Assembly: GCA_002434005.1 (NCBI GenBank) | Contig: DJJF01000010.1 | Span: forward strand, 8,113 to 38,000 | Reading direction: 5' to 3' | Length of the DNA: 29,888 nucleotides | From: Candidatus Saccharibacteria bacterium UBA6575 | Lineage (GTDB): Bacteria; Patescibacteriota; Saccharimonadia; Saccharimonadales; Saccharimonadaceae | Shown here: in pieces, positions 15,427 to 23,855 of the stretch | Layout: every line of letters starts with the position of its first letter | How positions within the stretch are numbered: position 1 is the stretch's first letter | Notes under the pieces: generated by a model | The model's database searches: none | What the model saw: the letters and a program-made list of their open reading frames with translations, nothing else | What the model was told of the DNA's origin: nothing | Translations under genes and position numbers: made by a program

Positions 15427-16635
15427 ATGACTTTGTCCGAAGAGCTGGAATGGCGTGGATTCATAAACCAAACCACGCTCAAATCTATTGATGAATTGAA
15501 TGAGCCCCGAACCTTTTATTGGGGCGTTGATCCTTCAGCCGATAGTATGACAATCGGAAACCTCGCCCCAGCTATGATGATCCGTCACTTCATCGACCAT
15601 GGTCACAAAGCGATTTTGTTAGTTGGCGGTGCGACGGGCATGATTGGTGACCCAGATGGTAAAAAGCAGGAACGCGACCTCAAAACACTCGATGAGATCA
15701 GCCGGAACAAGTCCGCGATTGCAAATCAGTACCAAAACATCTTTGCTGGTCAGGACTTTGAAGTCGTTGATAACTATGATTGGTTTAAAGAAATCAATTA
15801 CCTAGATTTCCTTCGTGACGTTGGTAAATACGCCAGTATGACGCAAATGCTTGACCGTGATTTCGTGCAAAACCGTATCGGTGAGGGCGGGGACGGCATT
15901 AGCTACGCCGAATTTAGTTACAGTTTAATCCAGGGCTACGATTTCCTGCATTTATTCCGAACAAAGGGCGCTACGATGCAAGTGGCAGGGGCAGACCAGT
16001 GGGGTAATTCAATTTCGGGCGTGCAACTCATCCGACGGATTGAAAATGCCGAAGCACACGTGTTTACTGCACCACTTATCGTAAATAAACAGACCGGTGT
16101 GAAATTCGGTAAGTCAGAAGGTGGAGCAATTTGGCTCGACGCAGAAAAGACGAGTCCGTACAAGTTTTTCCAGTTTTGGCTCAATGTTGACGACGAAACC
16201 GCTGAATCACTTATTAAGATATATACGTTACTCGACCGCGAAACAGTTGAAGCTGTTATTGCCTCACATAAGAACAATCCTGGCGATCGACTATTGCAGC
16301 GCAGGCTCGCACACGAAGTTACTACATTGATACACGGTAAAGATAGGTGCACATCAGTTGAATCAGTCACTGAGGTGTTATTTGGCACACGAGCTTTAGA
16401 TGAGCTACAAGATCAAGAGCTCGATATGCTTGCGCTCGAAATACCGTGCGTAGGTCCGAACGATCTCGTCCAGGTTCTTATTGAGTCGAACGTCGCAAGT
16501 AGTAATGGCGACGCCCGGCGATTGATCGAAAGTGGCGCGGTAAGCGTAAACGGTCAAAAAGTCTTACAGCCAGCAGATATTGAATCTACTTCACTGGTAA
16601 AAAAAGGTAAGAACGGTTTCATCCTCGTTCGGTAG
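15427..16635 (+). CDS. tyrS: tyrosyl-tRNA synthetase
   Basis: Charges tRNA-Tyr with tyrosine. It has 402 residues, class I Rossmann fold. The HIGH-equivalent is TIGNLAP near residues 41-47 and the KMSKS-equivalent is KFGKSEGG near 227, both as expected for the TyrZ-like branch of bacterial TyrRS. YSLIQGYDF and QVAGADQWGN form the tyrosine pocket region. The last 70 residues are an S4 RNA-binding domain (SSNGDARRLIESGAVSVNGQKV). The start at 15427 has only a weak purine-rich AGAAAG upstream. I see no T-box leader. The 3' end contains the promoter of the next gene. Confidence 0.97.
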   Translation: MTLSEELEWRGFINQTTLKSIDELNEPRTFYWGVDPSADSMTIGNLAPAMMIRHFIDHGHKAILLVGGATGMIGDPDGKKQERDLKTLDEISRNKSAIANQYQNIFAGQDFEVVDNYDWFKEINYLDFLRDVGKYASMTQMLDRDFVQNRIGEGGDGISYAEFSYSLIQGYDFLHLFRTKGATMQVAGADQWGNSISGVQLIRRIENAEAHVFTAPLIVNKQTGVKFGKSEGGAIWLDAEKTSPYKFFQFWLNVDDETAESLIKIYTLLDRETVEAVIASHKNNPGDRLLQRRLAHEVTTLIHGKDRCTSVESVTEVLFGTRALDELQDQELDMLALEIPCVGPNDLVQVLIESNVASSNGDARRLIESGAVSVNGQKVLQPADIESTSLVKKGKNGFILVR

Positions 16636-16637
16636 CT

Positions 16638-16646
16638 TGCTATACT
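16638..16646 (+). promoter_or_regulatory. extended -10 promoter of the phosphohexomutase operon
   Basis: TGC-TATACT (16638-16646) directly after the tyrS stop. A weak TTTCAT or TTCATC lies at -35 distance. It would drive the four-gene operon at 16673-21837. Confidence 0.6.
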
Positions 16647-16672
16647 AAAGGCTCGATAGCAAGGAGGAAATG

Positions 16673-18448
16673 ATGCTTGAAGCCGTCAGGGCTAATGTAT
16701 CGAAGGATGCAGCCACTAATATTGAGCGTTGGCTCAATGAACCGAAATACGCTGAATATAAAGCCGAGCTTGAGTCGCTTATTCTAGGCGAAGAGTGGAA
16801 GACACTCGAAGACTCGTTTTATACGACAATTGAATTTGGAACAGCTGGAATTCGGGGATCGACTGGTTTGGGATCGGCTCGCATATCAAGAGTCACGATT
16901 GGTGAGGCAACTCAGGCATTATGTGACTACATCGTTTCGCTCGATGATTCAGCTAAAGATGCTGGCATTGTGATCGCGCACGATACAAGACTGACGTCCG
17001 TAGAATTCGCTGAATTAGCTGCGAGCGTCTGCGCTGGAAACGGAGTCATGGCGTATATCTTTGACGGTTACCGATCGACACCTGAGCTTAGTTTCGCAGT
17101 TAGGTACTTAAAAGCTAGTGCCGGAATTGTTATCTCAGCGAGCCATAATCCACCGAGTGACAACGGCTTTAAGGCGTATCTAAGCGATGGTGCTCAGCTA
17201 GTATCGCCACATGACCAGGCGGTCACTGAATTGGTACGAAAGACTGAGGAGATACGTTCCTCCGAATTTTATGTAGGAGTCGAAATCGGGGATATCGACA
17301 TTATCGGTAAAGAGGTAGATGAAGCATACATCAATGCAGTTGCATCTCAAGCCGTAGGCGAAGCACGTGACTTATCGATCGTGTACTCTCCCTTGCACGG
17401 TGCAGGTCAGCGCAACACAATACCGGTTCTTGAGGCGGCTGGATTTTCAATCTCAACGGTTGCCAGTCAGATGACGCCAGATGGGAACTTTCCAACCGTC
17501 GAAAATAATAAACCGAATCCTGAAGAGCGAGCCGCGAATGATCTTGCAGTGGCTCAAATGATGTCAACGGAAGCGGATATTGCGATTACCAATGACCCTG
17601 ATGCGGACCGGATTGGGGTTATGGTGCGGCAAGGCGAAGAACCGAAGTATCTCAGCGGAAATCAGACCGCTGCGCTTGCCACAGAATTTGTTCTCTCGCA
17701 GGTAGCCCAAAAAGGAAATCTGACTAATCAGCATTACATCGCAAAGACTGTCGTGACAACCGATCTCATGGATGCGATCGCGAATCGCTACGGTGCGAAA
17801 GTATACGGCGACATGCTTATCGGTTTTAAATATATCGGCGAGCTGCTCCTGCAAAAAGAATCATCGAATGAAACATTCTTAATTGGTGCCGAGGAGAGCT
17901 ACGGCATGCTGCTTGGTGACTATGCCCGCGACAAAGACGGTGCAGCCGGGGCACTTGTAATGGCCGAGTATGCGGCAGAACTCAGATCTCAGGGCATGAC
18001 GCTGTATGACAAATTACTCACACTGTATAGTGAATACGGCATTTTTGCGGAACGGCTCGATACGATTGTCTGCCCAGGCGCCAAGGGCTTTGGGCAGATG
18101 CAGAGCATCATGGCAATGTTGCGTAGTCAGCCACCTAAAGCAGTCGGTAGTCACGAAGTAACGTCTGTCGTCGATTACCAAACGCTAACCCGAATGTATA
18201 GTGACGGTACGCAGGAATCAGTACCATGCTCGAGTACGGGTAATATGATTGTATTAGAATTTGGAGATCACCGTTGCCGTATCAGTGTTCGTCCGAGTGG
18301 TACTGAGCCAAAGCTTAAATTGTATGTGCAGTGGCACGAGCAAACCGAAGCGACAGAGCTGGCTCAGGTGGAGGAGTTATACCTAGATCTTCAAGACCGT
18401 CTCGAAGGCATATCGCGCGAGCTTGAGGGTATGTTGCTAAATACATGA
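16673..18448 (+). CDS. phospho-sugar mutase (phosphoglucomutase/phosphomannomutase)
   Basis: Moves phosphate between C1 and C6 of hexoses, linking sugar catabolism to cell-envelope precursors. It has 591 residues, the length of the PGM2-like group. All four active-site loops are visible: the phosphoserine loop VISASHNPPSDNGFKAY near 150-166, the metal loop TNDPDADRIGV near 305-315, the sugar loop GAEESYG near 408, and the phosphate loop RPSGTEPKLKLY near 539. AAGGAGG ends five bases before ATG 16673 and only two before the adjacent ATG 16670, so 16673 is preferred. The stop overlaps the recG start as ATGA. Substrate (glucose, mannose or ribose phosphate) cannot be fixed from sequence. Confidence 0.93.
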   Translation: MLEAVRANVSKDAATNIERWLNEPKYAEYKAELESLILGEEWKTLEDSFYTTIEFGTAGIRGSTGLGSARISRVTIGEATQALCDYIVSLDDSAKDAGIVIAHDTRLTSVEFAELAASVCAGNGVMAYIFDGYRSTPELSFAVRYLKASAGIVISASHNPPSDNGFKAYLSDGAQLVSPHDQAVTELVRKTEEIRSSEFYVGVEIGDIDIIGKEVDEAYINAVASQAVGEARDLSIVYSPLHGAGQRNTIPVLEAAGFSISTVASQMTPDGNFPTVENNKPNPEERAANDLAVAQMMSTEADIAITNDPDADRIGVMVRQGEEPKYLSGNQTAALATEFVLSQVAQKGNLTNQHYIAKTVVTTDLMDAIANRYGAKVYGDMLIGFKYIGELLLQKESSNETFLIGAEESYGMLLGDYARDKDGAAGALVMAEYAAELRSQGMTLYDKLLTLYSEYGIFAERLDTIVCPGAKGFGQMQSIMAMLRSQPPKAVGSHEVTSVVDYQTLTRMYSDGTQESVPCSSTGNMIVLEFGDHRCRISVRPSGTEPKLKLYVQWHEQTEATELAQVEELYLDLQDRLEGISRELEGMLLNT

Positions 18449-20478
18449 ATCTCACAACATCACTTGCAGCGATAAAGGGTGTTGGTCCAAAGACGGCCGA
18501 TCAGCTTTCGTTGAGTGGACTTGAAACGGTGAAGGATCTTATATATTTCCTACCGAAACGACATGAAGATTTCTCGACCGTCGTGAATATATCGGATATA
18601 TCACCAGGTAAACGAACCATTCGAGCCAAGTGCGAATCAATAACGACGAAAAATGTTCGTCGCGGCATAAAGGTAACAACGGCAACGCTAAACGACGGAA
18701 CGGGAAAGTTACAAGCCGTCTGGTTTAACCAGGCGTACCGCGCGGCGCAGCTTAAAGACCCCACGCAGGAGTTTTTCTTTTCGGGCGAATTTGAGTTTAA
18801 CTACAATAAGTACCAGCTTACAAACCCGAGTGCTGAAAAAGCCGAAGGGACGCAGATTAATACCGATAGACTTCTTCCGGTTTATCCAATGATAAAGGGT
18901 TTAAAAAGTCAGCTGGTGCGGAAGTTACTTTCAGAGATTCGACCACTTATCACGATGCTGCCCGATACACTACCGGCTGAAGTGACTGAGTCGCAAAAAC
19001 TGGTTAGCCTTTCAGATGCGCTTCTCGGAATGCATTTTCCTACAGCGCCAGATGAAATTACACGAGCTCGTGAAAGACTCGCCTTCGAAGAACTCTTCGA
19101 GCTCCTCCTTGCTTCGCGTTTGAACAAGCAGGCCAACATGTCACTGAAAGGCTGGTCGATTCCATTCCAGTCATCGGTTGTTCAAACGTTTGTTGCTTCA
19201 TTGCCGTTTGAACTTACGCCCGGCCAAAAACAGGCGGCTTGGGATATTCTGCAGGATATGGAAAAAGAAGTACCCATGAACAGGCTGGTACAAGGTGATG
19301 TAGGTGCCGGTAAGACGGTTGTTGCTGCACTTGCCGCTCGGCAAGCGGTTAGCGCCGGATATCAAGTAGCCTTGCTGGCACCAACCGAAATTTTGGCATC
19401 ACAACACGCGAACACAATCGATACACTACTAAGGCCATATGGGATCAACGTGACGTTCCTCGCAGGAAGTGTCAAAGCAAAACACAGGCAACCGTTACTC
19501 GAAGAATTGAAATCCGGCCAGGCGCATGTGATTGTTGGTACGCACGCGTTATTTGAGCCGGCGGTACGGTTTCATAAACTCGGGCTGGTGGTAATTGATG
19601 AACAGCATCGATTCGGTGTTAATCAGCGTCAAAAGCTACTCGAAAAATCTGCACGTATGCCACACCTACTGGCAATGACTGCGACGCCAATTCCGCGGAG
19701 TCTAGCGCTCACCGTATATGGTGAGCTCGATGTATCTGTTATACGACAAAAGCCAGCTGATCGTCTCCCGATCATCACAAAAATTTGGTCACCAGTCAGC
19801 CGTAAGCAGTTATATGCGACGATTGATGCTGAAATTTCGAAAGGAAGACAGGCATATGTCGTATGTCGTTTGATCGATGACAATCCTGCAAACGAGGCGA
19901 AGAGTGTAGAAGCCGAATACCGAAAGCTTATGAATTCGGTATTCGGCCATAGACGCTTAGGCTTACTACACGGGCGCATGAAGCCTGATGAAAAAGAGCG
20001 GGCGATGAAGCAATTCGCGGAGCACAAGATTGATATTCTCGTAAGCACAACGGTAGTAGAAGTAGGAGTGGATGTGCCGAATGCAACTGTCATGTTGATT
20101 GAAGATGCAGAACAATATGGATTAAGTCAGCTGCACCAACTGCGAGGGAGAGTTGGTCGCTCATCGCATCAGAGCTATTGCTACCTGCTTACATCAGATA
20201 CAAAGAAACCTTCTGAGCGTCTCCGTGAAGTTGAGCGATCGAATGACGGATTTTACCTCGCCGAGGTTGATCTAAAACTCCGCGGTCCCGGTGAGATATA
20301 TGGCCGTGCCCAGCATGGTGCGTTGAACCTGCAGATTGCATCGCTTGCTGATACGCATCTTATTGCTGCTGCTCAAAAAGAAGCCGATCGGTTCGTCAGC
20401 AGCGGAGCAGACTTGATACAATACAAGCAGTTGTCAGCCAATGTCGACAGATATCAACGATTAACCACTTTGAACTAA
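18445..20478 (+). CDS. recG: ATP-dependent DNA helicase RecG
   Basis: A helicase that regresses stalled replication forks and processes branched recombination intermediates. It has 677 residues, close to usual. An N-terminal wedge/OB domain (about 60-150, GTGKLQAVWFNQAY) precedes the SF2 motor: Walker A GDVGAGKT near 285, DEQH box in VVIDEQHRFG near 385, motif III MTATPIPRSL, and the motif V-VI region STTVVEVGVDVPNA and QLRGRVGRS. It overlaps the mutase gene by four bases (ATGA) and is followed after one base by the next ORF, so all are co-transcribed and probably coupled. Confidence 0.97.
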   Translation: MNLTTSLAAIKGVGPKTADQLSLSGLETVKDLIYFLPKRHEDFSTVVNISDISPGKRTIRAKCESITTKNVRRGIKVTTATLNDGTGKLQAVWFNQAYRAAQLKDPTQEFFFSGEFEFNYNKYQLTNPSAEKAEGTQINTDRLLPVYPMIKGLKSQLVRKLLSEIRPLITMLPDTLPAEVTESQKLVSLSDALLGMHFPTAPDEITRARERLAFEELFELLLASRLNKQANMSLKGWSIPFQSSVVQTFVASLPFELTPGQKQAAWDILQDMEKEVPMNRLVQGDVGAGKTVVAALAARQAVSAGYQVALLAPTEILASQHANTIDTLLRPYGINVTFLAGSVKAKHRQPLLEELKSGQAHVIVGTHALFEPAVRFHKLGLVVIDEQHRFGVNQRQKLLEKSARMPHLLAMTATPIPRSLALTVYGELDVSVIRQKPADRLPIITKIWSPVSRKQLYATIDAEISKGRQAYVVCRLIDDNPANEAKSVEAEYRKLMNSVFGHRRLGLLHGRMKPDEKERAMKQFAEHKIDILVSTTVVEVGVDVPNATVMLIEDAEQYGLSQLHQLRGRVGRSSHQSYCYLLTSDTKKPSERLREVERSNDGFYLAEVDLKLRGPGEIYGRAQHGALNLQIASLADTHLIAAAQKEADRFVSSGADLIQYKQLSANVDRYQRLTTLN

Positions 20479-20479
20479 T

Positions 20480-21301
20480 ATGTATGCATTCGGGCCGTTA
20501 CCGCGGCAAAAACGTACTGGACGTGTGATTGGGACGCATCAAAAAATTGACCGTGTTGCAAGGCGGCATTTTTCGAAGTACATGCATACACTGCCATTTC
20601 CAACCATTCAAGAGATTCTTCATTTTGAAGGTAGTCGTGGTCCTGACGGTATAAAACTTAAAAGCCCAGGGAAAGATGAACCTTGGCACTTCATCGATCC
20701 GAAAAATCTTCGGCAGGATGACAAACTTTTAGGGGATGTATCGGACCATAGTCATAACTTGTCATTCGCAATTACGAGCGGTGATTCCACCCGAGCAGCA
20801 TTTGAGGCCGCCTGGTTGGCACATGCAGTTACAGACGGTCTCACGCCTGCACACCACGAGCCACTAGACGAGCAACTTCGCGATATTAAGCACCAGGACG
20901 ATCGTCGGCATAGCGTACGAAGTAAAATTGTTATGGCTGGAAACGGCTCACGCCGTCAGTTTATTCGCAATAACTGGCAGTACTGGGGAGCGAAAGGTAT
21001 CATGACAACCCACACGCTTTTTGAGGCTGGGGTGGCGACAACCATTAAGCCGTTGCGATTCAAGGCAGCAGCGTCCATCGACCAGGACCTTATAGAGTTA
21101 AAAAAACGAGGATTTCAGGCAATGTATATCGATATGATCATGCACATTGACTCACTCGGAATGTATGAGCGGTATAAAAAAGAAGGATGGACTCAAACGC
21201 TAGCAAAGCAGACTACGAGAGAACTTATACCGACGATCATACGAGCGGTTGAATTAGCGTGGATCGAAGCCTACGTGCGTGCTGAGGATGCCTCAGTATG
21301 A
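20480..21301 (+). CDS. zinc-dependent phospholipase C / S1-P1-like protein without signal peptide
   Basis: A 273-residue protein whose conserved His and Asp spacing matches the trinuclear-zinc phospholipase C and S1/P1 nuclease fold. Candidate ligands are H20 (GTHQKID), D73 in WHFIDP, H90, H115 and D119 and H125 in AHAVTDGLTPAHH (same HxxxDxxxxxH spacing as the family), then H178 and E182 in HTLFE. The N-terminal tryptophan ligand of secreted members is absent, and there is no signal peptide: the protein begins with a basic segment (MYAFGPLPRQKRTGR). It sits between recG and rsmD, one base after the former and overlapping the latter by four. It is therefore a cytoplasmic variant of a normally secreted family, or exported another way. 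Substrate (phosphodiester of lipid or nucleic acid) unknown. Confidence 0.7.
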   Translation: MYAFGPLPRQKRTGRVIGTHQKIDRVARRHFSKYMHTLPFPTIQEILHFEGSRGPDGIKLKSPGKDEPWHFIDPKNLRQDDKLLGDVSDHSHNLSFAITSGDSTRAAFEAAWLAHAVTDGLTPAHHEPLDEQLRDIKHQDDRRHSVRSKIVMAGNGSRRQFIRNNWQYWGAKGIMTTHTLFEAGVATTIKPLRFKAAASIDQDLIELKKRGFQAMYIDMIMHIDSLGMYERYKKEGWTQTLAKQTTRELIPTIIRAVELAWIEAYVRAEDASV

Positions 21302-21837
21302 ACATTCGTGTCATCGCGGGTATATACGGCGGCCGTGTCCTCGACGCGCCCGATAGGCGCTCGACACATGCTATGAGTGAGCGCGCCCGAGGAGCCTTGT
21401 TTAATATCATCGGTCAAGAAATTGCAGGCGCTTCAGTGCTTGATGCATTCGCCGGATCCGGCTCACTCGGAATTGAAGCGATCAGCCGAGGTGCAGATAA
21501 TGCGACATTTATTGAAAAAGACAGAATCGCTGCCAAGATCATCACGAACAATCTGTCTGCCCTACATATTGAAAATGCTAAGGTTATTAAAACAACCGTA
21601 CATAACTGGATTGATACTTCTGAACCAGAAGGATTTGATATTATTTTTGTTGACCCACCATATCACGATCCTCAGTTTTCCACAGTTGCGCATTTGTTTG
21701 GGCTTCTCAAACCGAGCGCGCTTATGGTATTATCGCACCCAGGTAAGGGTGAGGTTCCTTCCAAGACCGGAGTTGTTGTGGTGGACAATCGTAGTTATGG
21801 AAACTTGAACTTCACCTTCTACCGCCGAGACGCCTGA
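21298..21837 (+). CDS. rsmD: 16S rRNA (guanine966-N2)-methyltransferase RsmD
   Basis: Methylates G966 of 16S rRNA near the P site, using S-adenosylmethionine. It has 179 residues, normal length. Key parts: the N-terminal substrate loop IAGIYGGRVLDAP and THAMSERARGALFNII, SAM motif I VLDAFAGSGSLGIEAISRGA, and the catalytic motif FVDPPYHDP with D119-P-P-Y. It overlaps the preceding gene by four bases (ATGA), the last of a four-gene operon, and its stop codon lies inside the operon terminator. Confidence 0.95.
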   Translation: MNIRVIAGIYGGRVLDAPDRRSTHAMSERARGALFNIIGQEIAGASVLDAFAGSGSLGIEAISRGADNATFIEKDRIAAKIITNNLSALHIENAKVIKTTVHNWIDTSEPEGFDIIFVDPPYHDPQFSTVAHLFGLLKPSALMVLSHPGKGEVPSKTGVVVVDNRSYGNLNFTFYRRDA

Positions 21838-21851
21838 AAGGGCGTCTTTTT
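21828..21851 (+). terminator. intrinsic terminator after rsmD
   Basis: AGACGCC (21828-21834) / GGCGTCT (21841-21847), loop TGAAAG, then a run of T to 21851. The hairpin includes the last rsmD codons and stop. Confidence 0.9.
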
Positions 21852-21871
21852 GGCGCGGTAATAACTAAGCC

Positions 21872-21897
21872 AAAACAAAAAGACCTCAGGTGAGGTC
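21872..21897 (-). terminator. terminator of tRNA-Leu(UAG)
   Basis: On the minus strand GACCTC-ACCT-GAGGTC (21897-21882) is followed by TTTTTGTTTT. It lies nine bases past the CCA end of the tRNA. Confidence 0.88.
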
Positions 21898-21905
21898 GTT
21901 TTGTT

Positions 21906-21990
21906 TGGTACGCGAGAAAGGACTTGAACCTTCACGCCCGGAGGCACTAGCTCCTAAGGCTAGCGTGTCTACCAATTCCACCACTCGCGC
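21906..21990 (-). tRNA. tRNA-Leu, anticodon UAG
   Basis: 85 bases with encoded CCA. Acceptor GCGCGAG / CTCGCGT, anticodon stem CTAGC/GCTAG around loop CTTAGGA (anticodon TAG), a long variable arm as in leucine tRNAs, and T-loop TTCAAGT. The first acceptor pair is G1-U72. A TGC-TATAGT extended -10 lies upstream at 22009-22001 on the minus strand. Confidence 0.97.
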
Positions 21991-22000
21991 GAATGTCATT

Positions 22001-22009
22001 ACTATAGCA
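22001..22009 (-). promoter_or_regulatory. promoter of tRNA-Leu(UAG)
   Basis: Minus-strand TGC-TATAGT, an extended -10, ends 11 bases before the tRNA 5' end. TTTAAA stands at 17-base spacing as a weak -35. Confidence 0.55.
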
Positions 22010-22053
22010 AAATAATCACTCTGTTTAAAGGGCCACATCCTGGGTTCCGCTTG

Positions 22054-22062
22054 TGCTATGAT
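22054..22062 (+). promoter_or_regulatory. extended -10 promoter of the FAD-linked oxidase
   Basis: TGC-TATGAT (22054-22062). The predicted start near 22069 leaves about 18 bases of leader before ATG 22087. No good -35 is seen. Confidence 0.5.
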
Positions 22063-22086
22063 ATACGTAAATATGGGACGACTGCT

Positions 22087-23697
22087 ATGAATAAGATTGC
22101 ACACTACCTTAATACGCATATGCTCGGCGAAGTTATCGTGTCACCACACGTGCTCGATGCATATTCGACTGATGCAAGTGTTTTGCACTATGAGCCCGAC
22201 ATGATTGCATATCCGAGGTCAACGAGTGATATCCGTAAGATTGCCAGGTTTTCGTGGCAGCTTGCAGATAAGGGGCACACATTACCACTTACTCCTCGTG
22301 GAGCCGGAACTGATACGACTGGTGCGGCAATTGGTAATGGCATGATCGTTGCAACTATGGCGCATATGAACCGTATATTTGAATATGATGTGGGCCAAAA
22401 GCTGGTTCGGCTGCAGCCTGGAACAACGATCAATGCACTGTCGAATGCACTCGCACTCCACGGCACTGCTGTTCCTGAACTACGATGGGACCACCAAATG
22501 GCGAGTATCGGCGGAAGCGTCGCCTCCCAGCGAAGCGCAATCGCGTATGTAGATCAGCTCGAGGTTGTGCTTGCGAACGGAGATGTCTTGCAGACAAAAC
22601 GGCTTTCAAAGCGCGAGCTACTAAAGAAAAAAGGCCAGCAAAACTTCGAAGGTGAAATCTATCGGAGCGTTGATGGGCTTATCGAAGATAATCCTGATCT
22701 CCTCGATGACATGGTCCATGATGATGACCGCCTCGATCACGAAGGGTATGTCGGGTTGGAGCTTGTAAAAGAAAAAAACGGGTCATTCGACCTTACTCCG
22801 CTCTTTGTTGGAAGCCAGGGCAGTCTTGGAATCATATCGGAAATGATATTGAAGGCAGAATTTGCGAATCAAAGTCCTGCAATGGTAGTGGCGGCATTCT
22901 CTGAGCGAGCACACGCCCGCGACGCACTAGATGTCATCGACAAGGTCGACCCCTCCGCGGTTGAATATATCGACGGCAATTATTTCGAGGCTGCAAAGCT
23001 AGCGGGCAAGTCTTTCGTATTTTATGACGAAGCGAAAGAGCAATTTGGTTCTGTAGCTGCAGTGGTAACTATTACGATAAACGACTTCAATGAGCGAGTT
23101 CGCGCTAAAAAGATGAAGCGGCTTTTAGGTCAGCTTAAGCCACTCGGTGCGCATGTCGTGGCGGATAGTGACTACATTAACAGCGATCTGCGATCAATCA
23201 GCTCAGTAACGTATTGGTTACTTAACCCGGAGAAGCCGGATCTCTCATCACCACCGGTACTCGATGGGATGTTCGTGCCACTTGAACAGTTTGATGTGTT
23301 CACAACTGAACTGGATGCGATTATGAAGCATCACCACATCGCACTGGCGCTATACGGTCGCCCGCTTGATGAACTCTGGTACGTTCGTCCACTCATACGG
23401 ATGGCGGCGGTTGCAGATAAGCAGAAGTTATTTAAGCTGACTGCCGAACTTTCGGCACTTGCAAAAAAGCACGGAGGCACACCATTCGGAGCAAGCGGTG
23501 ACGGACGCTTAGGTGCGGGACTACGAATTGAATCGAATGACAAACATCAAATCTTCAAGAAACTAAAAGACATCTTTGACCCCCACGGCACGCTGAACCC
23601 AGGAGTCAAACATGACACGACTGCTCGTGACCTAGCGAGGCAGCTTCGCAGCTCCTATACAGCACCGTCTACCACTAGTCATTTGGCTAAATTTTAG
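22087..23697 (+). CDS. FAD-linked oxidase, GlcD / D-lactate dehydrogenase-like
   Basis: A 536-residue flavoprotein of the glycolate oxidase GlcD family. The N-terminal PCMH FAD domain shows LTPRGAGTDTTGAAIGNGMIV near 80-100, MNRIFEYD, VRLQPGTTINAL and ASIGGSVASQRSA; the C-terminal FAD-oxidase domain ends in IFDPHGTLNPGVKHD, the signature of D-lactate and glycolate dehydrogenases. The substrate is likely a 2-hydroxy acid such as D-lactate, but this is inference. There is no iron-sulfur subunit or partner gene adjacent and no membrane segment. ATG 22087 is preferred to the TTG at 22051, which overlaps the promoter. The gene lies between two leucine tRNA genes. Confidence 0.88.
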   Translation: MNKIAHYLNTHMLGEVIVSPHVLDAYSTDASVLHYEPDMIAYPRSTSDIRKIARFSWQLADKGHTLPLTPRGAGTDTTGAAIGNGMIVATMAHMNRIFEYDVGQKLVRLQPGTTINALSNALALHGTAVPELRWDHQMASIGGSVASQRSAIAYVDQLEVVLANGDVLQTKRLSKRELLKKKGQQNFEGEIYRSVDGLIEDNPDLLDDMVHDDDRLDHEGYVGLELVKEKNGSFDLTPLFVGSQGSLGIISEMILKAEFANQSPAMVVAAFSERAHARDALDVIDKVDPSAVEYIDGNYFEAAKLAGKSFVFYDEAKEQFGSVAAVVTITINDFNERVRAKKMKRLLGQLKPLGAHVVADSDYINSDLRSISSVTYWLLNPEKPDLSSPPVLDGMFVPLEQFDVFTTELDAIMKHHHIALALYGRPLDELWYVRPLIRMAAVADKQKLFKLTAELSALAKKHGGTPFGASGDGRLGAGLRIESNDKHQIFKKLKDIFDPHGTLNPGVKHDTTARDLARQLRSSYTAPSTTSHLAKF

Positions 23698-23698
23698 C

Positions 23699-23704
23699 TA
23701 TAAT
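23699..23704 (+). promoter_or_regulatory. -10 box of tRNA-Leu(CAG)
   Basis: TATAAT 15 bases before the tRNA 5' end, starting three bases after the oxidase stop codon. TAGTCA at 17-base spacing is a weak -35. Confidence 0.5.
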
Positions 23705-23719
23705 CGGCCAAGTACATGA

Positions 23720-23806
23720 GCACGAGTGGCGGAATTGGTAGACGCGCTAGCTTCAGGTGCTAGTGTCCTTCGGGACGTGGAGGTTCAAGTCCTCTCTCGT
23801 GTACCA
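23720..23806 (+). tRNA. tRNA-Leu, anticodon CAG
   Basis: 87 bases with encoded CCA. Acceptor GCACGAG / CTCGTGT, anticodon stem CTAGC/GCTAG around loop TTCAGGT (anticodon CAG), variable arm GTCCTTCGGGAC, T-loop TTCAAGT. As in the other leucine tRNA, the first acceptor pair is G1-U72. A terminator follows. Confidence 0.97.
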
Positions 23807-23816
23807 GACTTATATG

Positions 23817-23840
23817 CGACCGATCCGGTCGTATTTTATT
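23817..23840 (+). terminator. terminator of tRNA-Leu(CAG)
   Basis: CGACCG (23817-23822) / CGGTCG (23826-23831) with an ATC loop, then a T-rich stretch (TATTTTATTT). Confidence 0.75.
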
Positions 23841-23849
23841 TGCTAAGAT
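23841..23849 (+). promoter_or_regulatory. extended -10 of the SpoU methyltransferase gene
   Basis: TGC-TAAGAT (23841-23849), then exactly six bases to ATG 23856. This places the predicted start at the A of ATG. There is no Shine-Dalgarno. Confidence 0.5.
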
Positions 23850-23855
23850 GTACTC

